Shown piece by piece: positions 20,162 through 28,988 of a stretch of DNA of 64,000 nucleotides. Every line of letters starts with the position of its first letter. The first letter of the stretch is position 1. The notes beneath the pieces were generated by a model, which saw only the letters and a list, made by a program, of their open reading frames with translations, was not told the origin of the DNA and made no database searches. Made by a program: the position numbers and the translations under genes. Source of the stretch: Solwaraspora sp. WMMD1047 (GTDB lineage Bacteria; Actinomycetota; Actinomycetes; Mycobacteriales; Micromonosporaceae); contig NZ_JARUBL010000001.1 of assembly GCF_029626155.1 (NCBI RefSeq), forward strand, positions 1,922,001 to 1,986,000, given 5' to 3'.

Positions 20162-21259
20162 ATGAGCGGTGGTGACAAGCTCGATTTCGAGATCCGTCCG
20201 AATCCCAGCCCGGTAGCCGCCGTCGAGCGGGCCGCACTGTTGGCGAACCCGGGTTTCGGCCGGGTCTTCACCGACCACATGGTGACCATCCGGTACGCCG
20301 ACGGCAAAGGCTGGTACGACGCCCGGGTCGGAGCCCGGGAGCCGATCCCGATGGACCCGGCCACGGCGGTCCTGCACTACGCCCAGGAGATCTTCGAGGG
20401 GATGAAGGCGTACCACGCCGCCGACGGTGGCGTGACGCTGTTCCGGCCGGACGCCAACGCGGCCCGGTTCGCCCAGTCGGCCCGGCGGATGGCGATGGCG
20501 CAGCTGCCCGAGCCGGTCTTCCTCGACTCGCTGCGGCACCTGATCGAGATCGACCGGGAGTGGGTGCCGACCAGCGACGGCGGCAGCCTCTACCTGCGCC
20601 CGTTCATGTTCGCCAGCGAGGTCTTCCTCGGCGTCCGGCCGGCCCGGGAGTACCTCTACGTCCTGATCGCGTCGCCGGTCGGCTCGTACTTCGCCGGTGG
20701 CGTCAAGCCGGTGTCGGTCTGGGTCTCGCCGCACTACACCCGGGCCGCGCCCGGCGGCACCGGCGAGGCCAAGTGCGGCGGCAACTACGCCGCGTCGCTG
20801 GTGGCCCAGGCCGAGGCGATGGAGCACGACTGCGACCAGGTGGTCTTCCTCGACGCGGTCCAGCGCCGGTACGTCGACGAGCTGGGCGGGATGAACGTCT
20901 TCTTCTGCTACGACGACGGCACCATCGTCACCCCGCCGCTGACCGGGGCGATCCTGCCGGGGATCACCCGGGACTCGGTGATGACGCTGGCCCGCCAGGC
21001 CGGCCGGGAGGTCATCGAGCGCCCGGTCAGCTTCGACGACTGGCGCGAGGACGCGGCCAGCGGCCGGTTGCGGGAGGTCTTCGCCTGCGGCACGGCCGCG
21101 GTGATCACCCCGATCGGCACGGTCCGGTTCCCCGACGGCGAGTTCAGCATCGCCGGTGGTGAGCCCGGCGAGATCACCATGTCGCTGCGGCAGACCCTTG
21201 TCGACATCCAGCACGGCCGGGGCGAGGACACCAACGGTTGGGTGCACCGGCTGCGGTGA
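20162..21259 (+). CDS. ilvE: branched-chain amino acid aminotransferase
   Basis: 365 residues, class IV PLP transaminase; last step for valine, leucine and isoleucine. The start MSGGDKLDFEIRPNPSP follows GGAGG (20148-20152). The PLP lysine is in GTGEAKCGGNYAASL. Other family motifs are HYAQEIFEGMKAYHAADG, YLRPFMFASE, GGMNVFFCYDD and GTAAVITPIG. The open frame reaches back to 19955, past an ATG at 20123, but that part lacks family similarity. Confidence 0.96.
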   Translation: MSGGDKLDFEIRPNPSPVAAVERAALLANPGFGRVFTDHMVTIRYADGKGWYDARVGAREPIPMDPATAVLHYAQEIFEGMKAYHAADGGVTLFRPDANAARFAQSARRMAMAQLPEPVFLDSLRHLIEIDREWVPTSDGGSLYLRPFMFASEVFLGVRPAREYLYVLIASPVGSYFAGGVKPVSVWVSPHYTRAAPGGTGEAKCGGNYAASLVAQAEAMEHDCDQVVFLDAVQRRYVDELGGMNVFFCYDDGTIVTPPLTGAILPGITRDSVMTLARQAGREVIERPVSFDDWREDAASGRLREVFACGTAAVITPIGTVRFPDGEFSIAGGEPGEITMSLRQTLVDIQHGRGEDTNGWVHRLR

Positions 21260-21280
21260 CCCGGGGCGCGGCGGGGTCAC

Positions 21281-22075
21281 TCACTCCAGCAGGTGGCCCC
21301 GCAGCGCCGTGATCTGCGCGTCGGTGAGGCCGGCGTCGAGCAGGTAGCCGCGGACCGAGCCGTGCCGGTTGCGCAGGTCGGTGAGGAACCGCAGCATCGC
21401 CTCGGCCGGGGAGGCGAAGTACGGCTGCGGGATCGGCGCGTCGGGCGGCAGTTGGCTGCGGACCCATTCGCTGAACCGCCGGGACGCGGCGGTGCTCAGC
21501 GCGTAGTCCTCGGCGATGTCCTGGTCGGCGACGCCGAGCAGGGACAGCGTCAGCGCGCAGACCACACCGGTGCGGTCCTTGCCGGCCACGCAGTGCACCA
21601 CCACGGGGGCGGCGTCCGCGTCGGCGATGACGGCCAGCGCGGCGGCCAGCCCCGCGCCGCCGGTCTCGGCCAGGTCGAGGTAGCGGTCGGCGAGCCAGTC
21701 GGCCAGGGCGAGTCGTTCGTCGTACGGGATCTCGTCCCAGTCCCGGTGCTCGGGATGGATGTGCCGGTAGGCGAGGCCGTCGTAGTCGGGTACCCGGCCG
21801 TCGCGGGCGACCTCGTGCGGGCGACGCAGGTCGATGACGGTCCGGACGCCGAGCGCGGCGAACGCCGCCCGGTCGGTCTCGTCGATGCGGTGCAGCGAGT
21901 CCGACCGGTAGAGCCGGCGCCAGCGGACGGTGCGGCCGTCCTCGGTCGGGTAGCCACCGACGTCGCGGAAGTTGAACATGGCGGAGAAGGACGCGGCCCG
22001 ACTGACCGGGCGGGCCGGGGCGGCGGCACTGACCGGGGCGGCGTCGCTGACCTGGGAGGCATCCACGGCTACCAC
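21281..22075 (-). CDS. tyrosine/serine protein phosphatase, PtpB-like
   Basis: 264 residues. The P-loop HCVAGKDRTGVV has the HCx2GKDRTG form of the mycobacterial PtpB family, which dephosphorylates phosphotyrosine and in some members phospholipids. The N-terminal FNFRDVGGYPTEDGRTVRWRR and VIDLRRPHEV are family strands. There is no signal peptide in the classical sense. The gene is monocistronic, convergent with ilvE (21 bp). The gap 22076-22255 upstream shows nothing clear. Confidence 0.87.
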   Translation of the reverse strand: MVAVDASQVSDAAPVSAAAPARPVSRAASFSAMFNFRDVGGYPTEDGRTVRWRRLYRSDSLHRIDETDRAAFAALGVRTVIDLRRPHEVARDGRVPDYDGLAYRHIHPEHRDWDEIPYDERLALADWLADRYLDLAETGGAGLAAALAVIADADAAPVVVHCVAGKDRTGVVCALTLSLLGVADQDIAEDYALSTAASRRFSEWVRSQLPPDAPIPQPYFASPAEAMLRFLTDLRNRHGSVRGYLLDAGLTDAQITALRGHLLE

Positions 22076-22260
22076 GGTATCCGTACCTGGTCGGAGATGG
22101 TGTGGGCCAAGTCGCCGTGAGCCAGGTCACGGTGACGCAGAGCAGGGCCGCAAATCAGGGCAAAGTTCTATGAATGCCCATATTTAACCGCGTGAGTGAG
22201 TGCTGAGTGATCGGCGCGAGAACGCCAGATCGTGGCCCGAAGCCCCGCCAGCAGCGCAAA

Positions 22261-22306
22261 CGCCGGTGCGCTCCGGGCCGTGACCATGGCCCGGAGCGCA
22301 CCGGCG
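22261..22306 (-). terminator. perfect 19-bp terminator hairpin
   Basis: Arms at 22261-22279 and 22288-22306 are exactly complementary over 19 bp around an 8-nt loop. On the minus strand the stem is followed by GTTTGCG. It sits 11 bp past the stop of the PRC-barrel gene and should end its transcription. Confidence 0.75.
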
Positions 22307-22317
22307 GGGAGGGAGAC

Positions 22318-22794
22318 TTACATCAGCCGCCCCGGCGGTACGCCCAGCCCCGGCAGGCCGTACGTCTCGCCGTAGTAGCCGCCCAGCTTGTCCCGGTACG
22401 CCGGATCGCTGTGGCCGCCCTCCTCGTACTCGGGGGCGTCCTTGATCTGGTCCTTGCTCCGATCGACGTACACCTTCTGCTCGTCGTGGTCGACGTGGTT
22501 GACCACACCGGCCGGCAGCAGCACCTTCTTGCCGAAGATCCACGGCCCGGTGTCCACCACCAGGCAGCTGGAGTTGACCTCGTGGCTGGTGCTGTCGATC
22601 TTGCCGATGCCGCCGTCGGTCGCCTCGACGTGATAGCCGACCAGGTTGGCGCCGGTCACGTCGGCGTCGTCCCGGTAGCTCCACGGGTCGAAGGAGGCGT
22701 CGGTGGTCGGTACGCCCGCCACCGCGCCCTGCCCGCCGTGCAGCAGCGGTGCCGGACTCTGGTCCGGGGCCGTCTGAGGATCGAGCCTGTCCAT
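22318..22794 (-). CDS. PRC-barrel domain protein
   Basis: 158 residues. Residues about 45-120 read as a PRC-barrel: VTGANLVGYHVEATDGGIGKIDS, CLVVDTGPWIFGKKVLLPAGVV and EQKVYVDRSKDQIKDAP. This fold occurs in RimM, photosynthetic reaction centres and many uncharacterised actinobacterial stress proteins. The C-terminal tail is Gly/Tyr-rich (KLGGYYGETYGLPGLG). It is cytosolic. It is divergent from cimA, sharing a 345-bp intergenic region that contains the cimA leader and a short tandem repeat near 22812-22840. Confidence 0.85.
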   Translation of the reverse strand: MDRLDPQTAPDQSPAPLLHGGQGAVAGVPTTDASFDPWSYRDDADVTGANLVGYHVEATDGGIGKIDSTSHEVNSSCLVVDTGPWIFGKKVLLPAGVVNHVDHDEQKVYVDRSKDQIKDAPEYEEGGHSDPAYRDKLGGYYGETYGLPGLGVPPGRLM

Positions 22795-22811
22795 CTGGCC
22801 ATCACTCCTCT

Positions 22812-22840
22812 GGTCGACGTCGTCTGGTCGACGTCGTCTT
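22812..22840 (+). repeat. short tandem repeat TGGTCGACGTCGTC
   Basis: Two adjacent copies of a 14-bp unit, just upstream of the PRC-barrel gene start and about 300 bp before cimA. A TTGACA hexamer at about 22843-22848 follows but has no good -10 partner. It is possibly part of a regulatory site. Confidence 0.4.
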
Positions 22841-22966
22841 CATTGACATCACCAGACTTACCCGGGCTGCCAGATCGTTACACCCGTCGATCCGTACCGG
22901 ATTCGGCTGTCCCAGCACATGGAATGCTGGTCCCGAAAGTCGACCGGCGGTGGCAGAGTACTCACC

Positions 22967-22999
22967 GTGAACCGCACCGTACTGATTATTGGCAGCTAG
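22967..22999 (+). CDS. putative cimA leader peptide
   Basis: GTG-started frame reading MNRTVLIIGS then TAG. Four consecutive branched-chain codons, GTA-CTG-ATT-ATT (Val-Leu-Ile-Ile), three of them rare in this genome, are followed by a terminator 34 nt after the stop. It resembles the BCAA leader peptides of actinobacterial ilvB and leuA genes. No strong ribosome site precedes it. Confidence 0.6.
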   Translation: MNRTVLIIGS

Positions 23000-23065
23000 C
23001 GCGCCGGCATCCCCTCACACGCCGAGCGCGCAGACCTCCCGCATCCGCGGGGGGTCATTTTGTTT
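22999..23065 (+). promoter_or_regulatory. cimA transcription attenuator
   Basis: After the leader peptide, GCGCGC (22999-23004) can pair with GCGCGC near 23026-23031 as an early hairpin. The terminator hairpin is GACCTCCCGC (23033-23042), loop ATCC, then GCGGGGGGTC (23047-23056), ten pairs with one G-U, followed by ATTTTGTTT. It ends about 75 bp before the cimA start. Stalling on Val/Leu/Ile codons would let cimA be transcribed when those amino acids are short. Confidence 0.65.
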
Positions 23066-23139
23066 GCCGGCCGGTGCGGGACGCGGCCCCCCGCCGGCAA
23101 CCGGCCGGGCCCCCGCGTCGCACTCGAAAGGAACCTCCG

Positions 23140-24777
23140 ATGACCTACCAGGTGTACGACACGACGCTGCGCGACGGGGCGCAGCGCGAGGGGATCAGCT
23201 ACTCGGTCGTCGACAAGCTGGCGGTGGCCCGGCTGCTCGACGAGTTCGGGGTCGGCTTCATCGAGGGCGGCTGGCCCGGCGCGATGCCGAAGGACACCGA
23301 GTTCTTCCGGCGCGCCCGCACCGAGCTCGACCTGAAACACGCGGTACTCGTCGCGTTCGGCGCCACCCGCAAGGCCGGCGTCGCGGTCGACGCCGACCCG
23401 CAACTGCGCGCCCTGCTGGACGCCGAGACCCCGGCGGTCTGCCTGGTCGCCAAGTCCGACATCCGGCACGTCGAGCGGGCCCTGCGCACCACCGGCGCGG
23501 AGAACCTGAAGATGGTCGCCGAGAGCGTCGCCCACCTGGTCGGCCAGGGCCGGCGGGTCTTCCTCGACTGCGAACACTTCTTCGACGGCTGCCGCCACGA
23601 CCCGGCGTACACCGCCTCGGTGGTCGACGCGGCACTCGGCGCCGGCGCGGAGGTGGTGGTCATGTGCGACACCAACGGCGGGATGCTGCCGTCCCGGGTG
23701 ACCGCCGCGATCGGCGAGCTGACCGACCGGCTCGGCGTCGCCCCGACCCGGCTCGGCATCCACTGCCAGAACGACACCTCCTGCGCGGTCGCCAACACCG
23801 TCGCCGCCGTCGAGGCCGGCGTCGAGCACTTCCAGTGCACCGCCAACGGCTACGGCGAGCGCCCCGGCAACGCCGACCTGTTCGCCGTGGTCGCCAACCT
23901 GCAACTCAAGCTCGGGCTGCCGGTCCTACCGGACGGCTGCCTGGAACAGATGGTGCGCGTCTCGCACGCCATCGCCGAGATCGCCAACATCGCCCCCGAC
24001 ACCCACCAGGCCTACGTCGGGGCCGCCGCCTTCGCCCACAAGGCGGGGCTGCACGCGAGCGCGATCAAAGTGGATCCGGTGCTCTACAACCACATCGACC
24101 CGGCGGTCGTCGGCAACGACATGCGGATCCTGGTGACGGAGATGGCCGGCCGGGCCAGCATCGAGCTCAAGAGCCGCGAGCTCGGCCTCGACCTGGCCGG
24201 CCACCCGGAGGCGCTGTCCCGGGTCACCAAGCGGGTCAAGGACCTGGAGGCCGGCGGCTGGTCGTTCGAGGCGGCCGACGCCTCCTTCGAGCTGCTGATC
24301 CGGAACGAGCTGCCGGAGGCGGCCGTGCCGCGCCCGTTCGCCCTGGAGTCCTACCGGGTCCAGGTCGAGCACCGCGAGGACGGCGCGGTCGTCTCCGAGG
24401 CCACCGTGAAGATCCGGGTACGCGGCGAGCGGGTGATCGCCACCGCCGAGGGCAACGGCCCGGTCAACGCCCTCGACGAAGCGCTGCGGGTGGGGCTGCT
24501 GCGGCACTACCCGCAGCTGCGCGGCTTCGAGCTGGCCGACTACAAGGTCCGCATCCTGGAGGGCAGCCACGGCACCGGCGCGGTCACCCGGGTGCTGGTG
24601 GAGACCGCCAACGGCGCCGGCCGGGACTGGACCACCGTCGGCGTACACCCCAACGTCGTCGAGGCGAGCTGGCACGCCCTGGTCGACGCCCTGACCTACG
24701 GCCTGGCCCACTCCCCGGAGTCAGCCCGCGGGGGGCGCGAGGGTGGCGACCACGGCTCGGTGGTCACTGCCGGGTAG
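23140..24777 (+). CDS. cimA: citramalate synthase
   Basis: 545 residues. Condenses pyruvate with acetyl-CoA to citramalate, feeding 2-oxobutyrate and isoleucine without threonine. It begins MTYQVYDTTLRDGAQREGIS after GAAAGGAACC. Family motifs: VGFIEGGWPGAMPKD, VVVMCDTNGGMLPSRV, LGIHCQNDTSCAVANT, CTANGYGERPGNADL and the HKAGLHASAIK region. The C-terminal LeuA-type dimer domain (about 400-530) senses the end product in relatives. This is the long TIGR00977-like form, not leuA; EGGWPG and NDTSCAVANT distinguish it. Its 3' end overlaps the convergent EEP gene by 57 bp, so the last ~19 residues (from ESARGG) are read from that gene's antisense and may be a run-on. Confidence 0.93.
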   Translation: MTYQVYDTTLRDGAQREGISYSVVDKLAVARLLDEFGVGFIEGGWPGAMPKDTEFFRRARTELDLKHAVLVAFGATRKAGVAVDADPQLRALLDAETPAVCLVAKSDIRHVERALRTTGAENLKMVAESVAHLVGQGRRVFLDCEHFFDGCRHDPAYTASVVDAALGAGAEVVVMCDTNGGMLPSRVTAAIGELTDRLGVAPTRLGIHCQNDTSCAVANTVAAVEAGVEHFQCTANGYGERPGNADLFAVVANLQLKLGLPVLPDGCLEQMVRVSHAIAEIANIAPDTHQAYVGAAAFAHKAGLHASAIKVDPVLYNHIDPAVVGNDMRILVTEMAGRASIELKSRELGLDLAGHPEALSRVTKRVKDLEAGGWSFEAADASFELLIRNELPEAAVPRPFALESYRVQVEHREDGAVVSEATVKIRVRGERVIATAEGNGPVNALDEALRVGLLRHYPQLRGFELADYKVRILEGSHGTGAVTRVLVETANGAGRDWTTVGVHPNVVEASWHALVDALTYGLAHSPESARGGREGGDHGSVVTAG

Positions 24778-25680
24778 CGGGCGCACCGCCGCGTCCCGGA
24801 CGCCGATCCGCCGGTCCACCAGCACATGGTCGATGGTGACCGGCGGGATCGGGTCCCCGTCGTAGGGACCCCAGGTGCCGACCAGGCCGGCGCCGGTGTT
24901 GGCGGCGGCGTCCACGTAACCGGTGGCCAGCAACCGGCGCAGCAACGCGTGGTCGAGGGTGGCGTTGAAGTCACCGGCCAGGATCCGGGGCGGCCCGCCC
25001 GGCTCGGCCGGTGGCTGCGCCCGCAGGCCGGCCCGCCAGTCCGCCAGCGCCTCGGGCGCGTACGGCGCCAGCGGGTGCACCGACTCCACCGCCAGCGGCC
25101 GGACCCCCGGCGCGGTCAGCACCGCGTACGACTGGCTGAAGCCGCCGGCGTTGCGGCGGGTGCCGCCGTCGGTGAGCGGGAACCGGGCGAACAACCCCGA
25201 GCCGGTGGTGCCCGGCTCGGGGTTGACCTGCCGGTACGGCAGCAGGTCGGCGAGCCCGAGCCGGTCCAGCGCCACCTCGGCATCAGGCGTGAACTCCTGC
25301 ACCGCCAGCACGTCGATCCGCTCGGCGCGCACCAACGCCAGCAGGGCCGCCGGGTCGGCCGCGCCGGCCAGCAGGTTCGCCGTCAGCACCCGCAGCGTCG
25401 GACCCCCGTCGGCCGGCGGGTCGGCCGGCACGGCCCGGGGCAGCACCACGGCCGCCAGCACCAGCATGGCCAGGGCCGCGACGCCCGCCGGCCACCAGCG
25501 CCGCAGCCCGAGCGCGGCCAGCAGCGGCACCGGCGTCCAGGCCGCGACGTACGGCGTGAAGGCCAGCAGCGGCACCACCGGGCCGGGCTCCAGCCCGGCC
25601 AGCCGGACGGCCGCCCAGCCGAGGCCGGGCGCGACAAGCAACCAGCAGAGCGGGGTCATCCACCGTCGGGGGTCGGTCAT
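24721..25680 (-). CDS. membrane-anchored endonuclease/exonuclease/phosphatase family protein
   Basis: 319 residues beginning MTDPRRWMTPLCWLLV. Three hydrophobic segments fill about the first 85 residues. The EEP domain then follows with LRVLTANLLAGAAD, DVLAVQEFTPD (metal Glu), ILAGDFNATLDH (DFN), TIDHVLVDRR and LPGSDHRAVVATL (SDH). It is likely a membrane-tethered hydrolase facing outward; substrate unknown (nuclease or phosphodiesterase activity are both possible). It overlaps the cimA 3' end and is divergent from the MoxR operon. A second, larger EEP membrane protein is at 38.5 kb. Confidence 0.85.
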   Translation of the reverse strand: MTDPRRWMTPLCWLLVAPGLGWAAVRLAGLEPGPVVPLLAFTPYVAAWTPVPLLAALGLRRWWPAGVAALAMLVLAAVVLPRAVPADPPADGGPTLRVLTANLLAGAADPAALLALVRAERIDVLAVQEFTPDAEVALDRLGLADLLPYRQVNPEPGTTGSGLFARFPLTDGGTRRNAGGFSQSYAVLTAPGVRPLAVESVHPLAPYAPEALADWRAGLRAQPPAEPGGPPRILAGDFNATLDHALLRRLLATGYVDAAANTGAGLVGTWGPYDGDPIPPVTIDHVLVDRRIGVRDAAVRPLPGSDHRAVVATLAPPAG

Positions 25681-25804
25681 GCCCGGAACGCTATCCAGGC
25701 CCGGTGGGGGAGTTTCGCGGAACTCGTGACCGTTCGGTGCAGAACCGGTCAGCCAACCGGCCAGTTCCGAGGTTTGCCGCCCGCTGGCCGGGGAACCACG
25801 CACC

Positions 25805-26854
25805 GTGACGGACATGTCGGACACCCTGGCCACCCTGTCCACACCGGTCGAGAGCACCTTGACCGGCGCCGAACTGGACCAGACCCTCGCCGAGGTCAAA
25901 CGCGTGATCGTCGGGCAGGACCGGCTCATCGAACGGCTGCTCACCGCCCTGCTCGCCGACGGGCACTGCCTCCTGGAAGGCGTACCCGGGGTGGCGAAGA
26001 CCCTCGCCGCGCAGACCCTGGCCACCGCCGTCGGCGGCAGCTTCTCCCGAATCCAGTTCACCCCCGACCTGGTGCCCTCCGACATCGTCGGCACCCGGGT
26101 CTACCGGACGTCGAAGGAGACCTTCGACGTCGAACCCGGGCCGGTGATGGCGAACCTGGTGCTGGCCGACGAGATCAACCGGGCGCCGGCGAAGGTGCAG
26201 TCGGCGCTGTTGGAGGCGATGGCCGAGCGGCAGGTCTCGATCGGCGGGCGCAGCTATCCGGTGCCGTCGCCGTTCCTGGTGCTGGCCACCCAGAACCCGA
26301 TCGAGTCCGAGGGCGTCTACCCGCTGCCCGAGGCGCAACGCGACCGGTTCCTGCTGAAGGTGACCGTCGGCTATCCCAGCGACACCGACGAACTCGCGAT
26401 CCTCTACCGGATGAGCGCCGACCGGCCGACCGCCCAGCCGGTGCTGGACCCGGTCCGGCTGCGGGCCCTGCAGGAACGGGCCTGCCGGGTCTTCGTGCAC
26501 CACGCCATCGCCGAGTACGTGGTCCGGCTGGTGCTGGCGACCCGGGACCCGGCCCGGTTCGGCATGCCCGAGATCGCCCCGCTGCTCACCTACGGGGCCA
26601 GCCCGCGAGCCACCCTCGGCCTGGTGGCCGCCGCCCGGGCGCAGGCCCTGCTGCGCGGCCGCGACTACGTGCTGCCCGACGACATCCGGGAACTGGCCGG
26701 CGACGTGCTGGCCCACCGCATGGTGCTCTCCTTCGACGCGGTCGCCGACGGCGTACCCGCCGATGTCGTGGTGCGCCGGCTGGTGGAGGCGGTGCCGCCG
26801 CCCCGGATCGCCACCGCCCAGGACGCCGGCCGGCGCGCCCCGGTGGTCGCATGA
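25805..26854 (+). CDS. MoxR-family AAA+ ATPase
   Basis: 349 residues from a GTG; the ATG at 25814 (MSDTLATLS) is an alternative. MoxR ATPases act as chaperones for VWA-domain partners. Walker A is GVPGVAKTLAAQ, Walker B LVLADEINRAP, sensor I ATQNPIESEGVYPLPEAQRDRFL; the C-terminal lid is typical. It is the first gene of a three-gene operon: its stop overlaps the ATG of the DUF58 gene (ATGA), which overlaps the VWA gene in turn. This order (moxR-DUF58-VWA) is the usual one. Confidence 0.95.
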   Translation: MTDMSDTLATLSTPVESTLTGAELDQTLAEVKRVIVGQDRLIERLLTALLADGHCLLEGVPGVAKTLAAQTLATAVGGSFSRIQFTPDLVPSDIVGTRVYRTSKETFDVEPGPVMANLVLADEINRAPAKVQSALLEAMAERQVSIGGRSYPVPSPFLVLATQNPIESEGVYPLPEAQRDRFLLKVTVGYPSDTDELAILYRMSADRPTAQPVLDPVRLRALQERACRVFVHHAIAEYVVRLVLATRDPARFGMPEIAPLLTYGASPRATLGLVAAARAQALLRGRDYVLPDDIRELAGDVLAHRMVLSFDAVADGVPADVVVRRLVEAVPPPRIATAQDAGRRAPVVA

Positions 26855-27954
26855 GTCGCCCGCCCGATCCCACCCTCGCAGAGCTGGTGCCCGAACGCCG
26901 GCTGCGGCGGTTGGAGCTGACCGTGACCCGCCGGCTGGACGGACTGCTGCACGGCCAGTACCAGGGCCTGCTGCCCGGCCCCGGCAGCGAATTCAGCGGC
27001 AGCCGCGAATACCGCCCCGGCGAGGACGAGGTACGCCGGATGGACTGGTCGGTCACCGCCCGCACCGGCGTACCTCACGTCAAGGAGGTCGACGCCGACC
27101 GGGAGCTCTCCACCTGGCTGCTTGTCGACGGGTCGCCGAGCATGGACTTCGGCACCGCCACGCTGGACAAGTGGGAACTCGCGGTGGCCGCCGTCGCGGC
27201 GGTGGGCCTGCTCACCGCGGGCACCGGCAACCGGCTCGGCGGGTACCTGCTGGGGGCCGGTGGCGCGCGGCGGGTGCCGGCCCGACCCGGCCGTACCCAC
27301 CTGCTCGGCCTGGTGCGCGGGCTGCTCACGGCGCCGCGCCCGGACCCGGCGGACCGGCCACCCGCGCTGGCCGAGGCGATCGGCCTGCTGGACCGGTCAC
27401 TGACCCGGCGCGGCCTGGTCGTGGTCATCTCGGACTTCCTCGACGGCCTGCCCGCTGACGGCCTGCCCGCTGACGGCCTGCCCGCTGACGGCCTGCCTGC
27501 TGACGGCCTGTCCTTGGCCGGACTGGCTGCCGACGGTCCGGCTCGGCGACGGGGTGCGGCGCTTGCCGGCGGGTGCTACTCCACGCCCGACTGGGAGCGG
27601 CCGCTTCGGCGGCTCGGGGCCCGGCACCAGGTGCTCGCCGTCGAGATCACCGACCCGCGGGAGCTGGAACTGCCGGACGTCGGGATCGTCACCTTCGTCG
27701 ACCCGGAGACCGGGTGGCGCCGCGAGGTGTGCACCGCCGACCGGCGGGTCCGGGAGCGGTTCGCCGCCGCGGCGGCCGCCCAGCGCCAGTCGATCCGGGA
27801 CGCGCTGCGCCGGGCCGGCGCCGACCACCTGGTGCTGCGTACCGACCGGGACTGGGTCGCCGACCTGGCCCGGCACGTCCAGCGGCAACGCCGGCAGGCC
27901 CGGGCGCCCCGGCTGCCGATGACCGCGGTACCGGCCGGGGGAGGGATCCGATGA
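26851..27954 (+). CDS. DUF58 domain protein with an internal repeat tract
   Basis: 367 residues. Usual MoxR partner. The DUF58 signature GQYQGLLPGPGSEFSGSREY, then RPGEDEVRRMDWSVTART, is at about 30-75, and the VWA-like LLVDGSPSMDFG follows. After VVVISDFLDG a stretch of ADGLP units (residues about 198-222) interrupts the VWA-like core before RHQVLAVEITDPRELELP. It has no membrane segment. ATG overlaps the moxR stop and its own stop overlaps the next start, so translation is probably coupled. Confidence 0.9.
   Translation: MSRPPDPTLAELVPERRLRRLELTVTRRLDGLLHGQYQGLLPGPGSEFSGSREYRPGEDEVRRMDWSVTARTGVPHVKEVDADRELSTWLLVDGSPSMDFGTATLDKWELAVAAVAAVGLLTAGTGNRLGGYLLGAGGARRVPARPGRTHLLGLVRGLLTAPRPDPADRPPALAEAIGLLDRSLTRRGLVVVISDFLDGLPADGLPADGLPADGLPADGLSLAGLAADGPARRRGAALAGGCYSTPDWERPLRRLGARHQVLAVEITDPRELELPDVGIVTFVDPETGWRREVCTADRRVRERFAAAAAAQRQSIRDALRRAGADHLVLRTDRDWVADLARHVQRQRRQARAPRLPMTAVPAGGGIR
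27442..27513 (+). repeat. 15-bp in-frame tandem repeat in the DUF58 gene
   Basis: Unit GACGGCCTGCCCGCT, nearly five copies (27442, 27457, 27472, 27487 and a partial at 27502), one substitution in the fourth. Each encodes D-G-L-P-A. Multiples of 15 keep the frame, so copy number could vary between strains without loss of the protein. Confidence 0.9.
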
Positions 27955-28910
27955 GCTGGGAATCTCCGCACCGCCTCTGGCTGCTGATCGGGGTGCTGGC
28001 GCTGGCCGTCGGCTACCTGGTACGGCAGCGGCGCAGCAGCCGGTACGCGGTCCGCTTCACCAACCTGCGGCTGCTGGACCGGGTCGCGCCCCGCCGGCCG
28101 GCCTGGCGGCGGCACCTGCCCGCCGCGCTGTTCCTCAGCATGCTGGCGCTGCTGGTGGGCGGCTTCGCCCGTCCGGCCGCCGACGTCCGGGTGCCCAAGG
28201 AACGGGCTACCGTGATGGTGGCGGTCGACGTCTCCACCTCGATGCTCGCCACCGATGTCGAGCCGGACCGGCTGGCGGCGGCCAAGTCGGCGGCGCACAA
28301 GTTCGCCGACTCGCTGCCCAAGGAGTTCAACGTCGGCCTGGTCGCCTTCGCCGGCAGCGCCGCCGTCTTCGTCCCGCCGGGCACCGACCGGTCCGCCCTG
28401 CACACCGGCATCAAGCGGCTGGCGGAGGGGAGCACCGGGGTGCAGGGCACCGCGATCGGCGAGGCGATCAGCACCTCTCTGGAGGCGGTTCGGTCGCTGG
28501 ACACCGAGGCGGCCAAGGACCCGCCGCCGGCCCGGATCGTGCTGCTCTCCGACGGCGCCAACACCTCGGGCCGGGACCCGGGCGAGTCGGCCGGCGAGGC
28601 GGTGCAGGCCGGGGTGCCGGTGCACACCATCTCGTTCGGCACCCCGGCCGGGTACGTCGACCGGGGCGGCCGGCCGATCAAGGTGCCGGTCGACGGGGAG
28701 ACCCTGCGCGCGGTGGCCGAGCAGACCGGCGGCGGCTACCACGAGGCCGACACCAGCGACGAACTGCGCGGCGTCTACGACGACATCGGCACGTCCGTCG
28801 GCTGGCGGACCGAGCGGCAGGACATCTCGGCCCGCTTCATCGGGCTGGGCCTGCTGTTCGCGATGGCCGCCGCCGGCGGGTCGCTGCTGTGGTTCTCCCG
28901 CCTGCCCTGA
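27951..28910 (+). CDS. VWA-domain membrane protein (BatA-like)
   Basis: 319 residues. Two N-terminal membrane segments (LWLLIGVLALAVGYLV and LPAALFLSMLALLVGGF), a VWA domain at about 85-280 with the MIDAS motif VDVSTSM and LLSDGANTSG, and a C-terminal membrane helix (FIGLGLLFAMAAAGGSLLWF). The VWA domain is expected to face the outside or the membrane surface and be loaded or remodelled by the MoxR ATPase. ATG overlaps the DUF58 stop. Confidence 0.93.
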   Translation: MSWESPHRLWLLIGVLALAVGYLVRQRRSSRYAVRFTNLRLLDRVAPRRPAWRRHLPAALFLSMLALLVGGFARPAADVRVPKERATVMVAVDVSTSMLATDVEPDRLAAAKSAAHKFADSLPKEFNVGLVAFAGSAAVFVPPGTDRSALHTGIKRLAEGSTGVQGTAIGEAISTSLEAVRSLDTEAAKDPPPARIVLLSDGANTSGRDPGESAGEAVQAGVPVHTISFGTPAGYVDRGGRPIKVPVDGETLRAVAEQTGGGYHEADTSDELRGVYDDIGTSVGWRTERQDISARFIGLGLLFAMAAAGGSLLWFSRLP

Positions 28911-28988
28911 CCGGGCTCGCAAGTAACTGATCAGGCTCGCGGGCGAGCCGACCGGTGCCGGATGTGAGTGACCGAGGAGGAACGGACG

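Noticed and set aside
24721-24777. Frameshift or error at the cimA 3' end
   Set aside because: The 57-bp convergent overlap with the EEP gene explains the odd tail; both genes are otherwise intact.
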